This document shows positions 11,207-22,942 of a stretch of DNA of 64,000 bases, piece by piece. Source of the stretch: Clarkia xantiana subsp. parviflora (taxonomy: Eukaryota; Streptophyta; Magnoliopsida; Myrtales; Onagraceae); the NCBI GenBank assembly GCA_036873135.1, contig JAPTYO010000004.1, forward strand, positions 33,141,105 to 33,205,104. Reading direction: 5' to 3'. The position numbers and the translations under genes were made by a program. Numbering within the stretch: position 1 is the stretch's first letter; each line of letters opens with the position of its first letter. The notes beneath the pieces are model-generated. The model saw only the letters and a program-made list of their open reading frames with translations. It did no database searches and was not told the DNA's origin.

Positions 11207-11390
11207 GGAAACCTAATCAATATTTATTGACTTATATATATTTTATAACGTAACCGACTAATATTTAATTTTATGATATAAATATGTTGCCATAAATTAT
11301 TATAAGGTATCATTTTTTTTTGCCAATTATAAGGTATAATTGACCATTAGTTTTGACTCCCTTTTCAAAAATCTACATGTATTTGTGGCA
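11207..11390. repeat. Dispersed repeat copy (with 43912-44070)
   Basis: Shares GTAACCGACTAATATTTAAT, GATATAAATATG, GCCATAAAT and AATTGACCATTA with 43912-44070 in the same orientation and order. It lies in the upstream region of the GH9 gene. Type of repeat unknown. Confidence 0.6.
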
Positions 11391-11399
11391 TAAACGAAT

Positions 11400-11529
11400 C
11401 AAGCTACTCGTGAGTTGTTCGATATCGGCTCGGTCGAAATTCAAATTCGACTCGCTAAATTTTGAGTCGAATCGAGCTTTTCCTAAAGCTGAGTCGAATA
11501 CGAGTCCATGGTACTCGACTCGAGAGACT
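11400..11529. repeat. GAGTCGA-type low-complexity tract
   Basis: Imperfect repeats of TCGACTCG and GAGTCGAAT, cut off by the start of the Gy-C LTR. Confidence 0.5.
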
Positions 11530-12069
11530 TGATGGGTATACGTCCAATTCGGGTTCGTTTTATATTATTCGGACTTCGTTTACACATCAAACCCACTAAA
11601 TGACTTAGAATTATTCACCTGCGACGGTAAAAAGGTTCGGGACATGCGCATACGCGTCCCGGGCCAAAAAAACTCATCCATATTGTGTTACTAATCCAGA
11701 CGTTCGAATTGCGTTAACATCCGGAGTCCGGATGTCAACACAATCCGGACCGGATTGTGTAGACACTCCGGACCTCCCGGGATCCTCGTGATACACCGGG
11801 ACGGTCCGGATTACTCCATTTGATGACGTGTAAACCCCTACGTATACACTACACGTTCGGATCCTTCTGATGTCAGCTTTACTCCCGTCCACGCCCGGTT
11901 CGTATTTTACACTAAACCGGCATTGGACCGTTCAAAACCGGGTTCGGGTTTAGGAGCTCCTATTTAAGGGAATCCACTCACCCATCTCATTTTAAGTCAC
12001 TTGAAGTTGACAGTGGAAGCTCTAACCTCTCTCTAACTTCCTCTCTCTAAGATACCTGACTTAAGCTTC

Positions 12070-12115
12070 GGAGAGGGTTCATCGCACTCCACCCCCCTCC
12101 TGCGTGGTGTGCGAT
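12070..12115 (+). promoter_or_regulatory. R/U5 hairpin with GGAGAGGG box, Gy-C
   Basis: GGAGAGGG (12070-12077), then ATCGCACTCCA (12081-12091) pairing with TGGTGTGCGAT (12105-12115), ten of eleven positions, across a loop containing CCCCCCTCC. The stem sequence is entirely different from the other families but still pairs. CGCCCTTCGTGCAGG follows. Confidence 0.75.
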
Positions 12116-12244
12116 ATCGCCCTTCGTGCAGGTATACTGAGACGCACGAGCCCCGACACGTTCGAAGACCTGACATACAAGCAATCCGAGGCATCTTTCC
12201 GCATCAATACCAGGACCCGACACTCCGTCTAGTCCAGGTCCTAA

Positions 12245-12440
12245 CAACGCGTGTACACGCATACCCCGCAGTGTGCGCATATCCCGTAGTGCGCGTATGT
12301 GCCGTAATGCGCGCATATCCAGCAGTGCGCGCATACTCCGCAAGGCGCGTATACGCGCATACCCCACAAGGCGCGTATACGCGCATACACCGCCAGGAGC
12401 ACGCACGCGCACACATCGTAAGGCATGCGCATGCGCAGAC
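12245..12440. repeat. GC-rich palindromic minisatellite in the Gy-C LTR
   Basis: Repeated GCGCATA, GTGCGC and GCGCGTATACGCGC elements, alternating purine-pyrimidine over long stretches. A second short array of TCCGACAC-like units follows at 12490-12545. The open frames read through it are repetitive Arg/Ala/Tyr translations and are not genes. Confidence 0.75.
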
Positions 12441-12645
12441 ACTACAAGAGACTTAAACACTTAGCCATTTTAAGGGCTTGCAAGTCTCCAACACCCCGAT
12501 AGTCCGACGCTCCGACACTCCGACAACCCGACACCCCGACTATCGGATATCCGCGAGCTCAAACAACCCGTCAGTATAACTACACAACACTTCAAGGACC
12601 CGACGACTTTCGAGTCAACAACCCGCGAAGAGTCAGGATCCAACA

Positions 12646-14593
12646 TTTTGGCGTCGTCTGCTAGATTCGAACAAAAAGTCATCACTCGCCTCCAAGAGCT
12701 AAGAAGCCAATACAAACATTGGCACTCACAAAGACTACCCAAGAGGAGACACATAGTCGAACACAAGGGACATGCAAAAACCAACTCTGGAATGCTACGC
12801 TACCCAAACATCACAGCGGGCATACCTCAAGCAGGGCGTACACCCAGGGGAATACTCCCAGCAGACATACCCTGAACATACCGCGGATATACCGCGGACA
12901 TATCGCCAAGTTCACCGCACCTACAAGCAGGTGTAGTGACATCATGCGCCCCCGTAGCAGTGTGCATCACGACAGTAGCATCGCTACTACCACCAACCAT
13001 CGACGTCCGACCAATAAGTTGGACGTGTCGCAGCCACCCCGGCCCAGCGAATGGATCGCTATCACCGGAAATAGTCGTCAACAGAAAACACAGACGAGAC
13101 GACCTAATCTAGACCTCATGGTGTGGATACCAATGTGAAGCTCCCAGACGCTCGCTACCATACTTATCGCAAGCGCTGTCGAGACCTCTAACTGAGGAAC
13201 TCTCACGACCAACATATGGAGTAACCCCTTACTATACATTCAATGTTTCAAGCACTTAACTATTTCTATGTATTACATACTTCTATCTCCTAACAATGAA
13301 TGATAGGAACCAAGGAAGATACAAAGCAAAGGAAGGTCAAACCTTCAAAAATTCGATCCAACTCGAAAAACGACTTGACGCGGACCACCATCACCGCCGG
13401 AAAATAGTCGAAGGCCACTTAAGCTCTGTCTGAGCTGGCCACTCAGTGAACAGCATTCACCATTCAAGCGCACAGCTTTCAGAGGACCCCTCTTCGATTA
13501 TCAAAGTGGTCGCAACCGCCTTGCTCTGTCAAGCAAGCAAAGCCAAAGAAGAACATTAACTGTCAAAAGCGTACACCTCCAACGTGCGTACGTCTCTACA
13601 ACGCACCCAAGTCATGGGAAACAATTCCTCATGGGGACAGAGTGCAACATCCAACGCACAAACAACCAATGCTAGACATAGCAACACCCCATGCCTCTGT
13701 AACAAAAGACAACCAAGACTGCACGTGTCTCGTTGCGCTGTGACGAAGCAAACAATGACATCATTGTCAAGCCCCACCAATAGGTGGAAAAAAACAGACA
13801 CATCCGGTCAAACACCCGACTGACCGGTGCCTACAAAAACGAAATCAAAGATTACAGCATGACGGCTTAGTCCCTCGCGATCGCGTAAGCACCATCACCC
13901 AACAATCCCCAAGCGGGGGCATACACTGATTACACCTCTGTGGAGGAACTCAAAGGTTCTAAACTTCGCATCGCAACAATAAACAAGAGGGGGCACCATT
14001 CAAGGGACAACCCACCAGCACTATGGAGCGTTACTCAAGAGCGACTCCTACGCTATACGCACTTCTGTGCTAAAACCATCACGTGGAGAAGGCGACATAG
14101 CTATCTCCGACATCCTAAAAATACTCCTTTTTCAAGAAAATAAGAAGGAGGTGACTCTAACACGGATGGAGGGGTCCCAGACAATTCGGCGTAAATGCAT
14201 GTGCCTACGCGCACCTACATGTGCTTACATGCGCCTACCCATGCATAAGTGGCTTAATGCGGATGTTAAAGGTAACATAAACACTATCTCCGATAACGAC
14301 ACAAGGAAAAGAGGGGGACCTTGTCAGTTTGACATTCCTCAACCATGTATACATCCGTGACACAAGCACAACTCCAAGAGAAGTTAAGCTACAAGTCATA
14401 ACCACAATGGGGGGCACACCACCATGAAGAAACATAAGGTATTACCCACCTCTTGTACGGAAACTACGACATTCGAGGTTCTGCACCAAAATACTTGGAA
14501 ATCCGCTTAAGGAAAAACTAAGTGCCACTCAGCAGTTCGAGACACATCTCCTAGTTCGGGGAGTAATCACTACGCATACTTAAACAAGGTACA
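12646..14593 (+). mobile_element. Non-coding interior of Gy-C, truncated
   Basis: Begins with TTTTGGCGTCGTCTGCTAG right after the LTR, then about 1.9 kb without a recognisable gag or pol domain. Short frames here are not supported by family motifs. It stops where the Co-1 LTR begins at 14594 and no second Gy-C LTR was seen, so the element is cut by Co-1 or by a deletion. It may be a large non-autonomous derivative. Confidence 0.5.
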
Positions 14594-15152
14594 TGCTAGT
14601 AATTGAAATTACGCAGCGGAAGATTCGCACATACCTTTAAGATAATCCGTAGACCCAAGATCTTATTTGAAGGAGTTCACGATCCTCCGGTCGGGACCCG
14701 TAGAGGTTCTTGTTAGAGAAGCCCTACGTGGTGCAAGCTCTACAGCAAAGCCTCTGATCGATTCTTGGCACGGGGACAGATCTCTGGAATGTTTGCTTGG
14801 AAAGAAAATTGGAACACATGGTGAAGCAAAGATAGGTTCAACCGAAACTAGGTGGTGTGGGGTTGAGGGTTTATCTCTCTAAAACACTCTAATGAGGGAA
14901 TTGTGATTTAACCCTAAAAATCCCCTAACACCTCTTATTTATAGGAGGAGTAAAGTGGACAAAAGTCCACTTTACCCTCCTTACATATTTCGGCCGGCCT
15001 ATGTATTTGGGGAGGCCCAATTTTGAGCGTCCCATGTCAATTGCGATTTGGGTCTAGCCCAACTACCCTAATGTGACATTTACCCAAGTTCATTAGGTAA
15101 ACTATACATATTTTGGGCTACCAATTACGGCGCCCATCACTATATGCTTACA
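14594..15152 (-). repeat. Co-1 3' LTR
   Basis: 559 bp bounded by TGCTAG at 14594 and CTTACA ending at 15152 on the plus strand, that is TGTAAGC...CTAGCA in the sense direction. It has TATAAATAAGAGG (about 14930-14945, minus) and a GGCCGGCCGAAAT motif shared with the Co-3 LTRs. The GAGTTGGAGC just outside the sense start matches GACTGGGAGC before the Co-3 right LTR. Confidence 0.7.
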
Positions 15153-16286
15153 GCTCCAACTCGCTGGAATGGGAGGGTGTCTGTTAATGTATTGTCGTCC
15201 AAATCTGCATCAACATTTCTCTCCTTTGATATGCTCCTTGCTTCCGAATAATTCATACGAGGTTTTCCGTGCAACCGGCGTATACAACATGCATCGTGCT
15301 ACTCATCTGTTATGAGTATTGTAGCGCCCGCGGAACGTTGATTCCCTTCTCTCCAATCAACCTGTTATAAACAACATTTATATTGTATCGCGCTGTATCC
15401 TAGGTCAACTGTTAATTTTCCTTTTGCCTAGTTTCCACATAGGAACACTTCTCCAAGGCATCCGTACAAGTATTCACAACCTCAACTAATATCCGGTTGG
15501 TGGCCACCTAGTGAATACAACAGTCGGTGAATTACAGGTGAACTTGACCATCCCCATTGCTCATATCCTTAGTCAGACCCAACCGGTTTCCAAAGACGTG
15601 GTCACTGGGCCTTTTTGATCAGCACTACGCTCGTACGCCAGGAAGCGAGCATTGAGCCTGACCTTAGATATTAGTTCTGAGTCCGTGAGGATACTTTAGG
15701 TGCCTCTTCATAAGGCTCCTGGGATCAATCAAACGCTCGAGGTGAAGAAGTTTGCGCCTACAAGAATAACGTGGATTCCTTCCTAGCACAACCTAGCTGT
15801 GACCCCGTGGTCGAACGTGGCACGCGCAATATGAAGCATGCGTTGATAGCATAACTGAACCTTTTGGGTTGACAGAAAAAGGATATGTCAATCATGTTAT
15901 CACAGATTCTCATCTGGCCCAGAATGTGGTTAAATGACGAACGAAGTTCATCACGGCGATATGCAAAACGAAGATCATGTCGAGTTACTTCGAAACTAGA
16001 TAATCGTCTTGCTTAATCAGGTTTATCTCCCTGACTCTTAGCCAGTCTTGCTTGGTAGAGGCTTCATTCCACCGCAAGACTACCGTACCTGTGTGACTAG
16101 GTAAAAGGCCCACATTCGACATAGTTTGGCAGAGGATTGCGTCCTCCTACGACTTATTTTATAGACCGTAAATCTGATATAATCAAAACATTATAACGTC
16201 GATTGATCATAAATTCAGTTTCAATTCTTCCGCTTACAAAATGTAACTTTCTAATATCAAAATGCTATCACAGATACATTCCATTT
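15153..16286 (-). other. Co-1 3' non-coding region
   Basis: Between the end of RNase H and the LTR, with no gene seen. Its last part (minus strand) contains CTACAATACTCATAACAGAT, CTCGTATG and GGACGACAATACATTA, which align in order with 63440-63560 of Co-3. Confidence 0.6.
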
Positions 16287-18443
16287 CTAAACCCTACGCA
16301 ATCCAAGCAGTTTTACATGTTTTTCGAATATGTCCCTGCGTAGTGGTTTAGTTACTGGGTCTGTTACCAAGTTATTGGTGGACAAGTATTCCATAGTGAT
16401 TATATTGTCTACTACTATTAATATTTAGCATGAAATTATTTCTCATCAATGTGTTTGGTCCTACTATGGTACTTCAGATTCTTAACTGCCGCAATGGCTG
16501 CTTGACTGTCAGAGAAGACCTTCACAGGTTTATTCTCAACATCACCATCAAGCAGTGCAGTTAGAAGCCTTTCAAGCCAGACCGCTTCATGTGCTTCCTT
16601 AGAGAGAGCTACGAATTCTGATTCCATTGTGGACAACATGACTCAAGTTTGCTTCTTGCTCATCCATGAAATGGCGGCATTAGCAAGGAGGAATGCTCAT
16701 CCTATGGTGGACTTATGATCATCCGGATTGCCACCACAGTCGGGGTCAATGTAATCGGTTAATTCTAACTTCCTGCCCACATAGCACAGTTCGTAGTCGG
16801 CAGTACCTTTTCAGATAACGAGTTAATCACTTTATAGTCTTTAAATGTTGATGGCCAGGATCTAATAGGAAACGTGCTACTAGGCCCACGGCGTAACAGA
16901 TATACGGACGGGTGCATTGCATGGCGTAGAACAAACTATCGACCATGCTTAAAACATCTTGCACCCTTTATCTATTCACGCTCTGCCGGGTTCTTGGGGC
17001 CGTCACGTTCTGACAGTGCGCACCCAAACAACATTGGCGTTTCCACGGATTTTGGCATCCTGTAATCTGAATCCTTTTCAACAGCTTGTTGATATAGGGT
17101 TCTTGAGACAGACACAATTTCCGGGTAGCCCGATCTCTAGAAATTTTAATGCCTAAGATGTACGTGGCCTCTCCCATGTCTTTCATCTCAAATACATATG
17201 CCAACCAGGACTTTGACTTATTCATTAATCTCATGTTGTTTTCAGCAATAAGTATGTCGTCCACGCATAAGGTTAAGATGACATACTTAGACCCGGATGT
17301 CTTATAATAAACGCACGGATCCTCATGAAAATTCACAAATCCGTCTCCTACGATTTCCTCGTGGAATTTACGGTACCTTTGCCGAGACGACCGTTCAAGA
17401 CCGTAGATGGACCTATGGAGTTTGAAAACTTATACGTTCGTTATCAGGAGTAATAAAACCCTCTGGTTGCTCCATGTAGATCTCTTCCTCCAGGTTTCCG
17501 AGGAGGAATGCGGTCTTAATACGCATTTGGTGAGGTTCGTAACCGAAACTTGCAATCAGGACCATGAATGGCCCTGCACCGTATTTTTACGCACAGGTGT
17601 TGAGTATGTTTTGTTAAAGTCCACTCCTTGAAGTTGGGTATAGCCTTTCGCGACGAGTCGGGCTTTGTATCGCTCGACCTTTCCATCAGCAGTGAGTTTC
17701 AATTTGAGAACCCACTTTGCTCCTATGGCTCTGCGGTTAGCAGGTAAATCAACCAAAGACCATACCGAATTGGCTTTCATTGAAGAGATCTCTTCCTCCA
17801 TTGCATTCATCCATTCCTTTGCTTGAGGTCCTTCCAACGCTTGTTGAACCGTTACTGATTCGTCAACAGATGTTGGAGTGAAGATTTCTCCTCTCTCGAT
17901 GGGATACTTCCTAGGAGAAGTTCGATGCCTTTGACTACGTCTAGGCTCGTTCCCCCCATCTTGGTTTTGAACGCTACTCCCATTCGGGACAATGCTTCTA
18001 ATCGGAGCATCACTCCCACTAGGAATAAGAGCAGTGTTAGAACCTTGACCTACAACCTTCCTCGGACGGCCTCTTGGTCTCGGGATCCTATCCCCGAGAT
18101 GAATTCTTTGATCACTAGGACCTGGAACCAAGTTGGTCGGAGTACTCCCACTGGGAACAACGGGTAGGGTTGGTGGTTGTGGTGTCGGTCCGGCTACATG
18201 ATTATCAGGTTCAACTTGATTCGTCTCTGCGGCAACAGTGATTTGTGTGGTAAGGTTTAATCTTCCCACTTGATTTATAATGAAAATGTTTCCATTACCA
18301 TTAACCATGTCATTCACTTGCGTTGCCGGTTCAAATCTCCCACTCGAAGTAAGTGGGACCTGATCATTAATGCTATCCCGCTCTAGTTCAGTCAATATCT
18401 CATATTTTTTTAATTTCGACAAGCGTTGAGAATTCGTCCTCAA
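16287..18443 (-). pseudogene. Co-1 reverse transcriptase and RNase H (degenerate)
   Basis: 18443-17556 carries a linker and the start of RT (YPIERGEIFTP, WMNAMEEEISS, RRAIGAKWVLK, YKARLVAKGYTQ). A degraded stretch follows, then 17336-16968 with the RT catalytic motif as LCVDDILIA (Cys-Val-Asp-Asp) and MGEATYILGIKI. RNase H is at 16639-16436 (TMESEFVALS, DSQAAIAAVKN, HSRTKHIDEK). The frame resumes after stops as LSTNNLVTDPVTKPL and ends with TAG at 16287. The active Asp pair of RT is present, but frameshifts and stops separate the parts, so no protein can be made. Confidence 0.85.
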
Positions 18444-19410
18444 GGAAAGTTACGTCTCTAGATTCATGTTCGACCACGCCACCATTTTCTTGAGCTGACG
18501 CAAATACATAACCTTTAGAGTTCTCTGAGGACCTTATAAAGATACTCTTTAGTCCTTTGGGTCCTAACTTGCCAAAACGGTTATCAGTCGTATGTGTATA
18601 GGCAGCGCAACCCCAAGGTCGCAACCTGGTGAGATCTAATTATCTTCCATATCACAGCTCATGTGGCGTTGTGTCTACCGCTTTGGTTGGGACAAGGTTT
18701 ATTACATGAGTGACAGTCAACAACGCATCACTCCAATAGGAGATAGGTAATTGAACCTGCGGCATCATGGTTCTAACCTTGTCAAGGAGTGTTCGATTAC
18801 GACGTTCAGCCACACCATTCTGCCGTGGAGTGTTAGGGATTGTCGTTTGACGGGCTATCCCTCTTTCTTTGCACAACTTTTCAAACTCATCAGAGAGATA
18901 TTCTCCACCTCTTTCAGTGCGTAAAGTTTTCACCTTTCGCTCTTGTTGATTCTCTACGAGGTTTAGAAACTTTCTAAATCAATCTATTGCCTCGGATTTA
19001 CGAGCAATCAAGTGAGTCAACCCATAACGGGTATAGTCTTCAATGAAAGTTACGAAGTATCGTTTCCCATTCCTAGCGGTTACACTCATTGGTCCACAGA
19101 CATCGGAATGAATCAACTGCAATGGATACTCGGCTCGTTGAGCTTCTCCAAATGGTTTGCGGGACGACTTTTCAGCCAGACAATCATGGCAAGTGTGTTT
19201 AATTACTTTGCTGGTACCAGGCAAAGGCTCTCTTCGAGCCATTGAATGGACCCTATCGTAGCTTATGTGTCCCAACCTCGCATGCCATCCGGCTGCGTCA
19301 GTCTCTGCTTCCCTGGAGGATAATGCATACATTCTATTCGAATAGACACTTTCATTCAAATCCATGATAAAGAAACTATAAGAGGAATATGCATGCCCAA
19401 AGAAGACATC
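18400..19410 (-). pseudogene. Co-1 integrase (degenerate)
   Basis: Pre-integrase zinc-binding region WHARLGHISYDR ... HTCHDCLAEK at 19365-18979, followed by the first catalytic Asp in LIHSDVCGPM. The core continues at 18933-18652 with TERGGEYLS, where the second catalytic Asp would be expected, and TPRQNGVAERRNRTLL with the catalytic Glu. The third part, 18624-18400, is RPWGCAAYTHT. The element reads as three broken frames. Confidence 0.8.
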
Positions 19411-19730
19411 TCATTTATTGATACAAACAAATTTATTCTCAAATGATAAAATGTAATTATTATTCATAAGAGCGGAAACAGACACAACATTTCTACGGAT
19501 TCTAGGAGCAAAAAGGACATTCTCAAGTAGTATGGTCCTGCCATTGTTCATTGACAATTTGTAGTTCCCTACTCCATTGACTTCAACTTGTGAGTTGTCG
19601 CCAATGTATATCCTCTTAGAATCCTTTGGCAATCGTCTAAAGTTGGCAAATAGTCATTTGTCATTGGTTATGTGGTCCGTCGCACCTGAGTCAAGAATCT
19701 AGGAAGGATTTGACTCAGTTAACATGACAG
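19411..19730 (-). pseudogene. Co-1 protease (degenerate)
   Basis: Reads ILDSGATDHITND with the catalytic D-S-G, but the Trp that usually precedes ILDSG is a TAG and a TGA follows a few codons later. Downstream are IYIGDNSQVEVNGVGNYKL and ENVLFAPRIRRNVVSVSAL, typical of Copia proteases. Confidence 0.75.
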
Positions 19731-20541
19731 TTGAGGAAACTAGAGTTTCCATTACACAACCAACTTCGCATACCTTCTTAGGATGCGTTTTGCTGGACCC
19801 TGTACCTTCGCCTATTCGGCGTGGACTAGAGTTCCTGCGGACTATCTTTGATTTCAATCGGAGATTGCCTGGTTTAGGCTTTGTCAACATTTTACCGTCG
19901 ACTGCCTGTTGTTTCTTTCCTTTGTTCATCATCTTTCTCTTTCCTTGCCCAGATTGTACCGATATTGTTTTCGGTCGAGCTTGTTCCATCTCGATGAACT
20001 TCAGTACCGATGCAAGATCCAACACAGAACCACTGACAGTCAGTAAAGCCTTGGCTGCTCTCCAAGAATTTGGGAGGATCCCGATGATGGCTTGAATTTT
20101 ATCCCATTCACCCACATAACCTTCTTCCTCCAGTGGTTTCAGCATACCAAGGAAATCGTATACTTTTTCAAGTACACTATTGTTGTAGTTGTTTAAGCTT
20201 TCTTCCATAATTGGTATAAGTGGGTGCAGGATTGCTGCCATGTCGTTTCCATATTTCAGGAACAGTGCATCCCAGATGTCCTTTGTAATTGGAACATCCT
20301 TATATTCATCATGGAATTCCTGAGACATCTCTGCCAGCAATATCTACTTTGCCTTCTTGTCATCTGGCTCCCATTTAAAATGGGCATATGCCAGGTCTTT
20401 GGTCAGACCGGCATCTGGGTAATTCAAGGACTTCTGAATGTGATCTACAAGGCCATTATCCTCCAACAGTGCATTGACGCGCTTACTCGACGAGTCGTAG
20501 TTAGTCTCAATCAAAAGCTCATTAGCACAAGATGATCCCAT
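19699..20541 (-). pseudogene. Co-1 gag (degenerate)
   Basis: 20541-20344 begins MGSSCANELLIETNYDSS and stops at a TAG. The frame continues at 20340 with AEMSQEFHDEYKDVPITKDIW, a typical Copia gag core, ending with a basic region (GKRKMMNKGKKQQ) where the nucleocapsid would be. Gag forms the particle and packages RNA. Confidence 0.75.
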
Positions 20542-20544
20542 CTA

Positions 20545-21500
20545 TGCTGTAATTCGTTACTAAACACGTTGATTATTATACAAAATCAGGGAGACAATGA
20601 CATTTTGAGAAATAATTGCATACATCAGATATCTATTAAGATTGAATCCGACAAATAACGACTCCTCGGTCATCCAAACCAACGACCACTAGTAAACCAA
20701 TGGAAGATGGCCGTGAAAGAGTTCACAATACCGCCGTTTTCAATCTAATAGATCAGTCTTTTAAAACGGTTTAATCGCAAATTACCGGAACGGGTATTTT
20801 AAAACAACCATACCCGATCTTGGCTTTCCCAAGGCCCTTTGTATTTTGGAAAATATTCTGATGAATTCACTCATGCATATATAATTCTACTAGCCATGTA
20901 AATTATCATACGCAAGTAACATTCATCCAACAAATCACACTCATGCTTACGCATCATGCGTCTAATGTTCCGAGGAACTCATGCTTGCATATATAATTCT
21001 ACTTCCGTGTAAATTATCAAATGCAACTACATCCTCAACATTCTAGCATACATGTCAAACATGAAAATTCCACAACAATCATACATATTTGGCGACTGGT
21101 TCTCGGTTTTAAAATAATTTTAAACATTAGGGTTTGATTTGAAATTCATGCTTATACTCAATCACGCAACATTCTAGACATGAATCCTAGGCATTTCCAA
21201 CCATCACAACATGTCTATCCTAGTGCGCATTCCATATATTTAACCAGGGCTCAGCCCACAACATGCAATATTCAGCTAGCTTGACTAAGTCAAGACAACA
21301 TTTCTAATCATGCATTAATATATATTGAATAATAAAAAAATTGCAATTCAGCCCTCTAATTATTCCAATCCTAAAAACATGTATCTCCGAGATCCATCCC
21401 CATATCGAAACAAGGCATAAAGGTTAGCAACCCTATGAGCATTGTGTAGTCCATTTAGAGGTTCAAAAAAATTTGGATTTTAAAACTTGACCACCCTATT
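20545..21500 (-). other. Co-1 leader-like region without an LTR
   Basis: AT-rich DNA with two related stretches around TGCATATATAATTCTACT (20873 and 20985), followed by unrelated low-complexity DNA. No initiator-tRNA primer site and no copy of the 14594-15152 LTR could be seen, so the 5' end of Co-1 is missing or too diverged. Confidence 0.45.
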
Positions 21501-21504
21501 TATT

Positions 21505-21720
21505 TAATTGACTTGAATTCGGTTTTGAAAAACATTTCGGTTCAGTCAATTTCGGTTCGGTTTGGTCCGGTTCGGTTCGGCCCGGTTTTAAATTTTAAAA
21601 TCTGGTTCGGTCCGAACCGGTCCAATAAAATAGGGTTTGGTTCGGTTGAACACACAAAACCGATTCGATTAGATCCACTTAATTACCCCGGCTCGACCTG
21701 ACCCGATTAGGTCGAACTGA
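21505..21720. repeat. GGTTCGG/CCGAACC low-complexity tract
   Basis: Repeats of CGGTTCGGT and its complement, similar in composition to the interior of the hAT element at 44725-45671. No element ends were found. Confidence 0.55.
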
Positions 21721-21814
21721 TAGAGAAAACCTTAACTAAGTTTTGGTTCACCTTCCGAACTGGATTTTCTGGGCAGCGATTTTAACAGCGGTTCAGGTTT
21801 GTAAATCTTCCAAT

Positions 21815-21968
21815 GGTTTTATATATGATTTCCCTCTTTAAAATATTTTCATCTGGTCTGATTAGAATTTTTTTAGTTAACTTATATGTACAAGAATCTT
21901 GGTTGTTTACTATAGAAAACGATTTCAGATTTCTTTCCGTAAATTAGAACCTAAATTATTTTCTTTAA
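21815..21968. repeat. Direct repeat, copy 1 (copy 2 at 25465-25645)
   Basis: Starts TATATATGATTTCCCTC and includes GAATCTTGGTTGTTT, TAGAAAACGATTT and CTAAATT.TTTTC, all in the same order at 25465-25645. Copy 1 is broken at its right end by the Og-2 insertion. Confidence 0.7.
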
Positions 21969-21973
21969 CTCTT

Positions 21974-22906
21974 TGTCGAACTTAAAATCTGACCTACAGC
22001 GAATTACGTTTTTGAAAACGTGCAATTTAAAGAGTCGCCACTAGTTAATTATTAGGCTAACTAGAATCCTAAATTACCTAAGCGAATAACGAATTAAACA
22101 CTTAGGCGTGAAATCGGTCTACGATTAGAAATTCGAGTTCGGGGGTTCTATTACGAATTAAAAATATAAATTTTTAACTACGCCCTTTCGGTACTCAATT
22201 CACTTAATTTGCCACTTTTTAATATATATTATATCTGATTAATCTAACAATGTCAGGATTTAATCTATTTTTTTTATCCTATACAAAACTATTATCAAAT
22301 GTTGACCCTCTAAAACTAATTATAATTTATAACTCCTAATTAAAATGAAATCTAAAATATCAAAATTATTAAACATGCTTAGATTCATACAAAACCCAAT
22401 ACAAATTTAACATACATCATTATTTACCCAATCAAATTTAAAAAATTACATTAATACCTAATTAATTATAATATAATAGTAAATTAACAGAAATAAATAA
22501 CTAAATACTATAATATCTAAATTAAATTAAAAACAAATTAAAAAAAACTAAAAAAAAAAAAAAAAAAAAAAAGAAAAAGAAAAAGAAAAAAGGATTACGG
22601 CTTACCACAACACTGCGGCGGGGAGCTCCGGCGTCGGACAGCAGACAACTCCCGGTGGTGGCTCCGGCGATCCAGGTCAGAGCGAGGCGCGGTGGCAGCA
22701 GGGGTAGCATTGGCAGTCACCGGCGCAAGTCCGGGCGGCAGCAGAGACGGATGGTCAGATCCAGTAGCACAGCGGACAACCGGGTGGGGCAGCAGACGCC
22801 ACAGCGCGACGCAGCAGGTGGACGCGGTCGTGGCGGTGGCTAAATGGCGAGCTCCGGCGTGTCCTCCGGCGGTGGTCACCAGTGTAGAAAAAGAGAACAG
22901 GAATTA

Positions 22907-22942
<36 letters not shown>

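Larger units (their letters stand above)
11530..12645 (+). repeat. Gy-C LTR, plus strand
   Basis: Starts TGATGGGTATACGTCCAATT, very like Gy-D (TGATGGATATGTGTCCAATT on its sense strand) and Gy-B (TGATAGATATACG), and ends GGATCCAACA followed by the primer-site-like TTTTGGCGTCGTC. Contains a weak TATA (CTATTTAAGG near 11958), the conserved TCTCTCTA leader motif around 12020-12050, the R/U5 hairpin (12070-12115) and a GC-rich array (12245-12440). At 1116 bp it is longer than the Gy-B LTRs, mostly because of that array. Confidence 0.75.
14594..21480 (-). mobile_element. Co-1: decayed Ty1/Copia retrotransposon
   Basis: Minus strand. Reading leftwards: long leader, gag, protease, integrase, RT and RNase H, a long 3' non-coding part, then the 3' LTR (14594-15152). 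The order PR-INT-RT-RH is that of Copia. Every gene is interrupted by stops or frameshifts. The matching 5' LTR was not found on the right, so the upper limit is only where the leader-like sequence ends. Confidence 0.8.

Noticed and set aside
12047..12464. Several long overlapping frames on both strands
   Set aside because: All read through a short GC-rich repeat array; the peptides are Arg/Ala/Tyr repeats with no domain.
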